From NCBI GenBank assembly GCA_910584645.1, contig CAJUAU010000004.1:62001-126000 (forward strand): DNA of 64,000 nt. Direction: 5' to 3'. The stretch is from an uncultured Eubacterium sp. (GTDB lineage: Bacteria > Bacillota > Clostridia > Lachnospirales > Lachnospiraceae). Shown here one piece after another: positions 24,641 through 32,553 of the stretch (positions are counted from its first letter, which is position 1; every line of letters starts with the position of its first letter). The translations under genes and the position numbers were made by a program. The notes under the pieces were generated by a model, which saw only the letters and a program-made list of their open reading frames with translations, did no database searches and was not told the origin of the DNA.

Positions 24641-27238
24641 TTATTTTTTTCTTAACTCAGAAAAAATTGTTATAAAATCTTTATTACTCTTTTCATTAAA
24701 AGGGTTTTCCTGGTTTCTGATAAAAGATTTGATCCTCTTCTTATCCTCTCCAGTGATCACCCATATTTCCTCGTACTGCTCCGGCCCCTTATTCAGGGAT
24801 TCTTCCAGCATCCTGCGAAACTTTTCGGTCTTCCACACAGAATCCGCAGACAAGGTATCCAGATAATCCCGGCTGATAAAACGCACATACCCCTCTGCCT
24901 CCGCATCTGCACTGCCATTTTCCCGATCCACCACATGAACAGTAAAATCCGTCTCCCTCAGCTTTCCCCTTCCGTATCTTCTTTCTTCTCCTGGTTTCAT
25001 ATAAAAACGGTTCCCAAACTGATCCCGGATCTTCACATAAACCCGGTAACTGCCCGCCCTCCCAAAATCCAGATCTGTCCAGAAAATCTCCAGCTCATGT
25101 CCCAGCTGCTCCGCGGTCTCCCTTTCATCCTGATATCGGATACTTCCGCAAAAATCCCGCAAAATCTCTTCACTCCGGCTCATGGACATCTCAGATACAA
25201 AATAATACCGATCCGACGCTTCCAGCTCCGGCGCCTCATTGGCAGACACCTCGTATTTCTGGATCCACTGGCTGGAAACCCCAAAAGAATTGGCAGCTGT
25301 CAGCACAATGCTTCCCTCTCCGAGATGAAGCGGATCCGTTGGAAGCCTGTCTGCTCCCTTTAATTCTTTGAAATCCGGCAAAATGATCTTCTCAACCCGG
25401 ATCTTCTCCGTCAGTTCCCCCTCTAACTCGTCCTCTGCCCGGATGCCATACCGCATGATTTCCTGATCCACCTCTTCATCTTCATAGAATATCCGTTTTG
25501 GCTCTCCGCCGGAAAACACCGGAGCCTTCACCCAAAGAGCATACAATACGATACTCTCACCGTCTTCAGCCAGGTTTCTCACCGGCCCCCTGTCCTTCCA
25601 CTTTATCATTACCGGATCTGTCACTTTGGGGATCACCTGGGCAGACCATCCCACGAAGCCATAACCAGATCTTTTATATGTACAGGGATCCAGCGGTACA
25701 GTCTCGTCCACATAAACTTTCTGTTCTCCCATTTCCCCCACGCCACCGTTGGCGGCAAATTTAATCACATATTTTTCCCTTCCAATATACAGTCCTCCAG
25801 GTCCTGCTTCCAGGATGAACCGTTTCCGCTTCTTCAGCGAAAAATTCTTCTGAACTTCCCTTTCCTGCTCCCCCGACGTGATGCGTACCAGCAGCTTTCC
25901 CTCCCGGTAGCTTTCCGGCAAAAGCTCACAGCCCCCCTGGATCTGGAGCTTTTGGTCCACTGTAATATACTTTTCCTCTGTCAACTGAATGCGGTTTACC
26001 TGAATGCCCCCGGACAGGCAAAGCCTTCTACCATCATGAAAAATTCCCTTTTCTCCCCCTGAAATACTTCCACCCCGGATCTGGCTCTCTCCCAGATTTC
26101 TCATACCACAGTCACTGCCCCGGATCTCACCGCCGGTAACTATGACGCCGGCTCCATTATTCCATACCGCAGTTCCTGCCCCGCTGATTTTTCCGCCAGA
26201 GACAGACAGAACACCGGAAGCGGTGCTGCTTAGAAAGATCTGGGATCCATGCCTGGCTGTGTTGTCCAATATTTTTCCCCCTGACACCTTCACCTGGGAG
26301 GCAGCGGATATGTAAATTCCCCCGCCCCTCTGGTCTTCTGCCCGGTTTTCACAGATCTCACCGCCCTCCACCGACACCCGGCTCTCCTCATTTGTATAGA
26401 CTGCTCCTCCGGCAAAAGAGGCATGATTATTCCGGATCGATCCGCCTGTGATGCGCAGCCGGTTCTGGTTGTAAACGGCACCGCCAAATCCCCCGGTATT
26501 CTCCCCCCTGCCATATCCCCTGGCAACGTTTCCCGTAATGGCGCCGCCCTGGATCCATACCTCTCCCCTGTTATGTATGCCGCCACCCCGTCCGTCAAAG
26601 TCAGAACCTGCTTTCTGCCCAGTCACCGCATTGTCCCGGATGGTTCCACCCTCCATCACGAAACTTCCGCCCTTCTCGACCCGGACACCGCTGCCGCCAG
26701 TTATAGACAGATTATCACAGATCACGCTGCCATCTCTCATGAGCACCTTCCCCCCGGAATGGATGGTGATTCCACCTCCACCATCCGTAAAGGATATCAG
26801 GTTATAATTAGCACATAATCTGGCTCCCTGTCCAAGCAAAACCGTTCCCGACACAGTCTCCAGCAGTCTTCCATTGATATCACCACCGACACTGCTGTTC
26901 CGGCCGCTGCCGTTCAGCGTCACCCCTTCCAGCTTGAGGCGTTCTCCCTGCATCCAGAGCAGAGTCCCCTTATAGACGGGCTTTGTCTTTCTCCTGAGCT
27001 GGTATCTGGAGACGCCGCTAATGGTCTTTTTCCCATTTACCCGCAGCATCCGGCTGACCGTGATATCTTTTTTCAAAACAATCACTGCCTCACCGCTCTG
27101 TGCCAGCGCCTGTTCCAGTTCCCTGAGAGTTTCTACCCTTCTGGCTGCTGCTGCACCCGCCCTCTCCGGTATCAGAAATGTTGTTGCCACCAGCATAAAC
27201 AGCATGAGAAGAATCTTCCTTCTTGTCACTGTCTTCAC
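24641..27238 (-). CDS. Large secreted beta-helix protein in the Tad-like operon
   Basis: 865 residues from a GTG at 27238. Signal peptide about 1-30 (MLFMLVATTFLIPERAGAAA). From about 100 to 420 come repeated Gly/Asn-rich rungs (GGSIRNNHASFAGGAVYTN, GGGIYISAASQVKVSGGKI) typical of polymorphic right-handed beta helices. A Listeria-Bacteroides-type repeat follows (FAANGGVGEMGEQKVYVD ... GYGFVGWS, about 490-530), then two Ig-like stretches to about 780. There is no LPXTG or cell-wall anchor motif. It lies between the TadZ-like and pilin genes, so it may be an adhesin displayed or exported with the pilus. Its start overlaps the upstream gene by 149 bases in another frame. Confidence 0.8.
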   Translation of the reverse strand: MKTVTRRKILLMLFMLVATTFLIPERAGAAAARRVETLRELEQALAQSGEAVIVLKKDITVSRMLRVNGKKTISGVSRYQLRRKTKPVYKGTLLWMQGERLKLEGVTLNGSGRNSSVGGDINGRLLETVSGTVLLGQGARLCANYNLISFTDGGGGITIHSGGKVLMRDGSVICDNLSITGGSGVRVEKGGSFVMEGGTIRDNAVTGQKAGSDFDGRGGGIHNRGEVWIQGGAITGNVARGYGRGENTGGFGGAVYNQNRLRITGGSIRNNHASFAGGAVYTNEESRVSVEGGEICENRAEDQRGGGIYISAASQVKVSGGKILDNTARHGSQIFLSSTASGVLSVSGGKISGAGTAVWNNGAGVIVTGGEIRGSDCGMRNLGESQIRGGSISGGEKGIFHDGRRLCLSGGIQVNRIQLTEEKYITVDQKLQIQGGCELLPESYREGKLLVRITSGEQEREVQKNFSLKKRKRFILEAGPGGLYIGREKYVIKFAANGGVGEMGEQKVYVDETVPLDPCTYKRSGYGFVGWSAQVIPKVTDPVMIKWKDRGPVRNLAEDGESIVLYALWVKAPVFSGGEPKRIFYEDEEVDQEIMRYGIRAEDELEGELTEKIRVEKIILPDFKELKGADRLPTDPLHLGEGSIVLTAANSFGVSSQWIQKYEVSANEAPELEASDRYYFVSEMSMSRSEEILRDFCGSIRYQDERETAEQLGHELEIFWTDLDFGRAGSYRVYVKIRDQFGNRFYMKPGEERRYGRGKLRETDFTVHVVDRENGSADAEAEGYVRFISRDYLDTLSADSVWKTEKFRRMLEESLNKGPEQYEEIWVITGEDKKRIKSFIRNQENPFNEKSNKDFITIFSELRKK

Positions 27239-28058
27239 CCCCTGTCCCCCCTATACCGCATGCTTCCTTTGCCTGCTCCAACAGGCATGCCGTCTCTCTG
27301 GCAGCGGAAATAAACTCGTAATTTATGTTGTCCGCCCCACAGGAGAAATTTTTTAATAAATATGTAACCACATTCCCCTTTGTCAATGCATCCGCAAATC
27401 TCCGGTTATAGGGAATCGTACCTACCATGTTTCCTGACAGTTCAAACCGTCTTACGATATCGCTCTTCCTGATGATGGATTCCGGATCATAATTTCCTAT
27501 TATATAAAATGCTTTTTTTCTTATTTCTGAGAAATTTCTGAAAAAATGAGACAGCAGCTGATCATTCTGACACAGATTGACTACGATCAGATCCGCTTTT
27601 TTTAAGATTTTCCTGGAACTTTCAAGAGATGATGAAGAGAGATCCACACATACGGTATCACAAACCTGCTCCAGCAGATCCATTACATCTTCCGCATGCC
27701 GGTTCAGACGAAACTCCAGAAGATCCCGGTTCATGCCTCCCGGCGGAAGGTAAAACACCCTCTGGTCAAATACGGACAAGCATGTGCGGAACACGATACC
27801 AGAACTCGCGGCATCTCCCATATCACAACAGTTTAAAATCCTGCCCAGCCCATTTTCCACAAAATATGAATTTTCTTCTTTTAGTTTGTCATAGGAATTT
27901 TGATTTAGAAACATACTACCAAGATCATTGATATTAGAATGATTCTCAAACAGAACCATTTTAGACGGCTGAATCATAGCCGATAGGATACTGATACAGG
28001 ACAGATTGCCTGTAACCCCGGATTTACCCGGTGAATTGCTCCAAAAAGCAATTTTCAA
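27090..28058 (-). CDS. TadZ/CpaE-like MinD-family protein
   Basis: 322 residues from TTG at 28058 (AAGGAAG upstream). The fold start MKIAFWSNSPGKSGVTGNLSC resembles the deviant Walker A of TadZ-type ParA/MinD proteins that position Tad machinery at the membrane. DTVCVDLSSS (near 135) and the DLIVVNLCQND strand (near 153) fit the following motifs. The last 50 residues are low-complexity (Gly, Ser, Asp) and lie within the overlap with the beta-helix gene. G tracts at 27238-27251 sit where the tail starts, so the tail may reflect a frame change. First gene of the operon. Confidence 0.65.
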   Translation of the reverse strand: MKIAFWSNSPGKSGVTGNLSCISILSAMIQPSKMVLFENHSNINDLGSMFLNQNSYDKLKEENSYFVENGLGRILNCCDMGDAASSGIVFRTCLSVFDQRVFYLPPGGMNRDLLEFRLNRHAEDVMDLLEQVCDTVCVDLSSSSLESSRKILKKADLIVVNLCQNDQLLSHFFRNFSEIRKKAFYIIGNYDPESIIRKSDIVRRFELSGNMVGTIPYNRRFADALTKGNVVTYLLKNFSCGADNINYEFISAARETACLLEQAKEACGIGGTGGEDSDKKEDSSHAVYAGGNNISDTGEGGCSSSQKGRNSQGTGTGAGTER

Positions 28059-28097
28059 TCCATCACTTCCTTCTTTCTTTTTTGGTGGAATGGCATT

Positions 28098-28126
28098 ATC
28101 ATATCACCATTTTGGTCTTTTGTAAA
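28098..28126 (-). promoter_or_regulatory. Promoter of the Tad-like operon
   Basis: Minus-strand -35 TTTACA (28126-28121), 17-bp spacer, -10 TATGAT (28103-28098), about 40 bases before the TTG start at 28058. Confidence 0.7.
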
Positions 28127-28172
28127 TTGTCACAATGTAACAAAAGTTGAAGATGTTTTTTATAACCTTTTA

Positions 28173-28204
28173 CATATAAAAGGTGCGCCTGAGAAACGCG
28201 CACC
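28173..28204 (-). terminator. Terminator after the 28215-29427 gene pair
   Basis: Minus-strand hairpin GGTGCGC/GCGCACC (28204-28182) followed by TTTTATATG, directly after the stop at 28215. Confidence 0.7.
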
Positions 28205-28214
28205 TTCCATTCAA

Positions 28215-28895
28215 CTACAGTTTTTCCCTGTGCTCCCTCTTTCTCCTCACCCGGATCTTCACGGTCTCACAGGTCCCCACATATTTTCTTGTGGTGATCA
28301 GATGTACCACATAAAAAATAGTAGCTAAAATGGATATCACCTGATACACACGGCTCACGCCAGTGTGGCCCACAAAATCCAAAAAGGTAATGAAGACACG
28401 GCAGAATACAGTAACCCACCATCCAAACAATATCCTTGTATTGGTAGCGCGGTTTACCAGTGCATCCGTGATGCCGGCTGTGGAATAGAGCACAAAATAT
28501 TCCATAAAAAGTTCCGAAGCCGCCAATCCATAGTATAACACCAGGATCCATACGACCAGTTCAGGTCCCTGTACGAGAAATCCGGATACCCGCAGCAACA
28601 CCGATAGAACTGCCGTCAGCAGGATCAGCGGAATACTGTATAGATACTGCCTGTTATAGCGTAACAGCATACACACACCCACCAACAGAAGCACACAACC
28701 CAGTACATCCGGCAGATAGTCAATTCTGACCTGTTCTCCAAGTACATTAGCCGCTGTATAGGTGCGGATCGACTCACTCAGCTCATGGGATCCCACCGCT
28801 CCTTCCAGATCAAATGCCGGATAACCCCATGCGGACACCCCATAAATATCGATTCCTGTCAGTAATAGTCCGATTGCGATCAATATAACAGCCAC
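28215..28895 (-). CDS. Polytopic membrane protein, unknown
   Basis: 226 residues with about six hydrophobic segments (1-20, 60-80, 88-108, 112-135, 150-172 and 180-200) and a very basic C-terminus (VRRKRREHREKL-like). The start ATG is one base after the PAP2 gene stop, so the two are cotranscribed and may share a role in lipid or envelope metabolism. No family recognised. Confidence 0.6.
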   Translation of the reverse strand: MAVILIAIGLLLTGIDIYGVSAWGYPAFDLEGAVGSHELSESIRTYTAANVLGEQVRIDYLPDVLGCVLLLVGVCMLLRYNRQYLYSIPLILLTAVLSVLLRVSGFLVQGPELVVWILVLYYGLAASELFMEYFVLYSTAGITDALVNRATNTRILFGWWVTVFCRVFITFLDFVGHTGVSRVYQVISILATIFYVVHLITTRKYVGTCETVKIRVRRKREHREKL

Positions 28896-28896
28896 T

Positions 28897-29427
28897 TTAC
28901 TTCCTCCTTTTTTCTTCTGTCCTCTGTATTATAAAGATACTGAGCAGCGCCATCGCTGTCCCCATCAAGGCGCCTGCAATGATGTCTGTGGGGTAATGCA
29001 CATAAAAATACATCCTCGAAGTCGCGATCAATACCGCCAAAACAAAGGCGAGGCAGCCATAACGGCGCTTCCAGTAAAATATCGACACAGCCCCCGCAAA
29101 GGAAGAGAAAGTATGCCCGGAAGGAAAAGAGTAATCCCTGGGGATGCCGATCAGCATCTCCACTTCTGGATGCCGCCAGCAGGGTCTTGGTCTGGCAATG
29201 AGATTTTTCAACAGGCCATTTCCAAAAATCAGACACATCAATAGGGATAAAAGCAGTATACAGCCATATTTTCTGTGTTCACTTTTCACCAGAAGCAATA
29301 TGCCTGCCAGAATCCAGACAATACCTGCCTCACCTATAGAGGTAAAAAATTCGTAAATCCCCGTGAGAACCGGATTGTGGATCTGCTGAAAAAAATCCAG
29401 TATACCGGCGTCAAATGCTTCAATCAA
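28897..29427 (-). CDS. PAP2-family phosphatase
   Basis: 176 residues, about five membrane helices. The three motifs are intact: KNLIARPRPCWRH near 70, SFPSGHTFSSFAG near 98-110 and SRMYFYVHYPTDIIAG near 138-153. They act outside the membrane on lipid phosphates such as undecaprenyl pyrophosphate or phosphatidic acid. Substrate not determinable. Upstream of, and coupled to, a membrane protein of unknown role. Confidence 0.88.
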   Translation of the reverse strand: MIEAFDAGILDFFQQIHNPVLTGIYEFFTSIGEAGIVWILAGILLLVKSEHRKYGCILLLSLLMCLIFGNGLLKNLIARPRPCWRHPEVEMLIGIPRDYSFPSGHTFSSFAGAVSIFYWKRRYGCLAFVLAVLIATSRMYFYVHYPTDIIAGALMGTAMALLSIFIIQRTEEKRRK

Positions 29428-29464
29428 TGTGTCACTGCCTTTCTATATCTTTTAGGAGGCACGC

Positions 29465-30736
29465 CTATTTAACCCGAATCTTGATATAGGCTTTCCGGCT
29501 GCCTTTTTGGGCATATATCTTTACCGTTCCCCGTTTTTTCGCTTTTACTACACCACTTTTGGAAACTGTGGCAATTCTCTTAGAAGATGTACGCCAAGTC
29601 ACGCTCTGTCCCAGCCGTAACGGCCAGACAGATGCTTTCAACCTAAGTTTCTGCCCCTTTTTCAAGGATTTACCGCCAGAAATCTTTACCTTGGAAATCC
29701 TTGCCAGCATATTCTTTACCTCATTCCGGCAGGATTTTTTATACAGGCTCTCATAGCTGTACAGAGAATAGCCGGACACATCGGCATATTTTCTCGTCTT
29801 GCTGATCTCACTGGCCACTACTTTTGAGCTGCGCTTCCAGCCGATATCAGAGCTGTCCCGCATGCCGCCCCGGTAGAGCCCCAGACCGATATACATCGGC
29901 ACTTTCGCCGTATTCAGCCCTCTCCACTGCTTCAATCTCTGGTCAAATAATTTGGTGAATTTTCCTCCCAGCATATAGGCGTTGGACCAATAGATCTGCG
30001 GCACGATATAGTCCACATATCCGGGTACACTGAGCCATGTCTTTACATCGGCGCCAATCGCCTCACAATTATCCACATTCCCCGCAGGACTGATGCCAAA
30101 GAGCAGGCTGGGGGATTTCTGCTTCACGGTATTGTACACCGACTGAACCATCTGATTCACATATCCTTTTTTCTTTTTCTGGGATAAAGAGGAGTATTTG
30201 GAATATTGTTTGTGCCCTTTGGAAGGGTAAAAATAATCGTCAAAATGAATGCCATCCACCTGGTAACCATCGATCACTTCCCTGACTGCCAGCAAAATCC
30301 GGCTGTTTGTCGACTCTTCAGAGGGGTCGTATATCTTTTTCTGGGTGATCCGGTAGGGATTCATCCAGGCATGAAAGGAAAGTTTGTATTTATGCGCCGT
30401 CTCTACAAGGATCGTCAGCGGATCATAGTCCGGTTCCGCGTCGCCCATGTATGTACTGAAGTCAAAATTATCCGACTTCCAGATGGCGTCGTCAAAAGCT
30501 CTCACATGAAAATAAACCGTATTGCATCCATTGTCCCGGATATTACGAAACATTTTATCTGCATTCTGGCGGAAGGTGCTCTCCGGCTTATTTTTTAAGC
30601 CCGCCCCTTTGTATTCATAAAAAGACACCCAGACTGCCCGTGTCTCCTCTGCCTCCGCAATCCCCGCATTGGCTGTCCACAACAGCACTGCTGCCAAAAA
30701 CATCATGAAACCAATAAAATTTCTTCTTTTTATCAT
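29465..30736 (-). CDS. GHL10-type glycosyl hydrolase-like protein with Ig-like domain
   Basis: 423 residues from the ATG at 30736 (GAGGGAA upstream). Signal peptide about 1-30. A barrel of the GHL10 (former DUF187) family follows, starting RAVWVSFYEYKG and including the segments VYFHVRAFDDAIW, FHAWMNPYRIT and GIHFDDYFYP. A Big_2-type Ig domain ends the protein (about 345-423: WRTSSKRIATVSKSGVVKAK). GHL10 proteins are thought to act on cell-wall or exopolysaccharide glycans. Secreted and probably cell-wall-bound through its basic Ig domain. Stands alone between cysK and the PAP2 pair. Confidence 0.82.
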   Translation of the reverse strand: MIKRRNFIGFMMFLAAVLLWTANAGIAEAEETRAVWVSFYEYKGAGLKNKPESTFRQNADKMFRNIRDNGCNTVYFHVRAFDDAIWKSDNFDFSTYMGDAEPDYDPLTILVETAHKYKLSFHAWMNPYRITQKKIYDPSEESTNSRILLAVREVIDGYQVDGIHFDDYFYPSKGHKQYSKYSSLSQKKKKGYVNQMVQSVYNTVKQKSPSLLFGISPAGNVDNCEAIGADVKTWLSVPGYVDYIVPQIYWSNAYMLGGKFTKLFDQRLKQWRGLNTAKVPMYIGLGLYRGGMRDSSDIGWKRSSKVVASEISKTRKYADVSGYSLYSYESLYKKSCRNEVKNMLARISKVKISGGKSLKKGQKLRLKASVWPLRLGQSVTWRTSSKRIATVSKSGVVKAKKRGTVKIYAQKGSRKAYIKIRVK

Positions 30737-30838
30737 TCTGTCTTCCCTCATTTCTGTAAGTATCTTGTATTACTATTTTTCTATCATACCCGAAAAATAT
30801 ACAAACATATGGCAGTCCAGGGAATCCGCATCAGAGCA

Positions 30839-31741
30839 CTATCCCAGTAGTCCTGTGCTGAAATATCTTTCCATACGGTCTGCCAGCACAGTAGCGATCA
30901 CTTTATCGGTTCCATATTTTTCAGCCAGCTTCTTGCAGGCCCATACATTTGCGCCAGAGGACGTCCCGCACAAAAGCCCCTGCACACTGGCGAGCTCCCT
31001 GGCTGTGCGGATGGCATCCTCATCCGTCACTTCAATGATATCGTCGATCAGTGAGGTATCCAGCACATCTGGGATAAAACCGTCCCCGATGCCCTGTATG
31101 CTGTGAAGCCCCGGCTCGTGTCCCAGCAGTGCAGATACATTTTTAGGTTCCACTGCCGCCACTTTCAGGTCTGGATTCTTTTCCTTGAGATATTTGCCAA
31201 TACCCTGGAGCGTACCGCCGCTGCCGAGGCCGGACACAAAAATATCCACCTTTCCCTCCAGCTGATCATATAACTCCACAGCCGTAGTATTATAATGGAT
31301 CGCCGGATTGTTGGGATTGACAAACTGCTGTGGAATAAAACAGTTCCCGGTCTGTGCTGCCAGTTCCTCCGCCTTTTTCACCGAACCGTCAATGCTCTCC
31401 TCCGGCGAGGTGAGCACCAGCTCCGCCCCCAGGGCGCGAATAATCTTTTTTCGCTCTTCACTCATATTTTCCGGCATTACGATGATCACCCGGTATCCCT
31501 TGCGCACTCCCACAAAGGCAAGACCGATGCCGGTATTGCCGCTGGTAGGCTCTACAATCGTCATTCCCGGTCTCAACTCGCCGGATTTTTCCGCCTGTTC
31601 AATCATATTTTTGGCAACCCGGTCTTTGATGCTGCCCCCCGGATTTAAAAATTCTGCCTTTGCGTAGATCGGCAGGCCTGTCATCTGTCTCAGGCTTACT
31701 AATGGTGTATTTCCAATCAGGTCAATCACATTTTCTATCAT
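30839..31741 (-). CDS. cysK: Cysteine synthase (O-acetylserine sulfhydrylase)
   Basis: 300 residues. PLP enzyme making cysteine from O-acetylserine and sulfide. PLP lysine in NPGGSIKDR near 42, the TSGNTG loop near 67 and the phosphate-binding GSGGT near 173 are present, with CGTSSGA near 260. It lies 60 bases downstream of the DUF5662 gene with no terminator between, so it may be read from that promoter, which has an operator-like repeat. No cysE is adjacent. Confidence 0.92.
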   Translation of the reverse strand: MIENVIDLIGNTPLVSLRQMTGLPIYAKAEFLNPGGSIKDRVAKNMIEQAEKSGELRPGMTIVEPTSGNTGIGLAFVGVRKGYRVIIVMPENMSEERKKIIRALGAELVLTSPEESIDGSVKKAEELAAQTGNCFIPQQFVNPNNPAIHYNTTAVELYDQLEGKVDIFVSGLGSGGTLQGIGKYLKEKNPDLKVAAVEPKNVSALLGHEPGLHSIQGIGDGFIPDVLDTSLIDDIIEVTDEDAIRTARELASVQGLLCGTSSGANVWACKKLAEKYGTDKVIATVLADRMERYFSTGLLG

Positions 31742-31801
31742 TTTCTTTCCCGCCTTTTATTTCCATTTTCTTATTCTGTCGGAAAATGCCTTACCTATCC
31801 G

Positions 31802-32326
31802 TTAATATTTTTTCAGGTTGCGGATATACCGGAAGGTCTCCTTCTCCCCCTTTTCCTTCAGCATTCGCAGAAGCTTCTCGATCAGGTCAGAGGTCTCCGG
31901 ATGAATCATGCGGCAATATTTCCCTTTCTCAAAATATGCCAGGGGCATATCTTCTTTATAATTCTTTCCATAATAAATCTTACTCGCTGCCACCCGGTCA
32001 CAGAACATTTCCTTCACATATTTTACCGGCATCTTCACCGGCTCCTTGAATCGTGTCTTCGGATCATAGTCCTGCCAGTATTCAAAATGGTGTTTATTCC
32101 TCCCCTGATGGTGAAGCCATGCGATGGAATATCCGTTGCGCTCCCGCTCCTCCGCATTCGGACTACGGTCCCCCTGATAATACCTGGCTCCCTGCATAAA
32201 TTCTGTAGGAGAATATTTTGACAGGTCGTGCCGCAGCCCCTGCCATAATATCCTGGCATGAAAGCAGTTACGGATCACCTCATGCCTGTGCCTTGTGATT
32301 GTACAAAAATGTTTCCACGGCTGCAT
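31802..32326 (-). CDS. DUF5662 family protein
   Basis: About 174 residues from the ATG at 32326 (GAGGATG upstream); starts at 32335 or 32347 are possible. The HDLSKYSPTEF, HHQGRNKHHFEYW and DRVAASKIYYGK motifs mark DUF5662, a small helical family of unknown function whose histidines and aspartates could bind metal. The promoter upstream carries the same 18-bp operator as the RND pump, linking the gene to the TetR regulator at 43370. Confidence 0.8.
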   Translation of the reverse strand: MQPWKHFCTITRHRHEVIRNCFHARILWQGLRHDLSKYSPTEFMQGARYYQGDRSPNAEERERNGYSIAWLHHQGRNKHHFEYWQDYDPKTRFKEPVKMPVKYVKEMFCDRVAASKIYYGKNYKEDMPLAYFEKGKYCRMIHPETSDLIEKLLRMLKEKGEKETFRYIRNLKKY

Positions 32327-32422
32327 TGTTCTCATCCTCACTATCATTTTTCCTGTATTTTTTATCTTGGCTTGATGGCGTGCGCTTTTTACACTTACAA
32401 ATCTGCGCAGGCGGATTGCCAG

Positions 32423-32440
32423 TAAGTTTGGCAGAACTTA
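32423..32440. promoter_or_regulatory. Operator matching the RND pump operators
   Basis: Minus strand TAAGTTCTGCCAAACTTA, 4 bases downstream of the -10 of the DUF5662 promoter. It shares 14 invariant positions with the two operators at 42994-43011 and 43015-43032. Confidence 0.6.
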
Positions 32441-32444
32441 TATT

Positions 32445-32473
32445 ATCATAACAAATATTGAGAATTTTTGCAA
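32445..32473 (-). promoter_or_regulatory. Promoter of DUF5662 (and probably cysK)
   Basis: Minus-strand -35 TTGCAA (32473-32468), 17-bp spacer, -10 TATGAT (32450-32445). Confidence 0.65.
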
Positions 32474-32509
32474 GAAAGATCCTGACGGAATGTCCGCCAG
32501 GATCTTTCT
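32473..32509 (-). terminator. Terminator of the Big_2 surface protein gene
   Basis: AGAAAGATCCTG and CAGGATCTTTCT form a 12-bp stem with further pairing in the loop. On the minus strand it follows the stop at 32554 and leads into a TTG-rich segment that is also the next promoter. Confidence 0.65.
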
Positions 32510-32553
32510 GAATATTATAAATTATCCCTTTATTACATGTGGATCATTTAATT

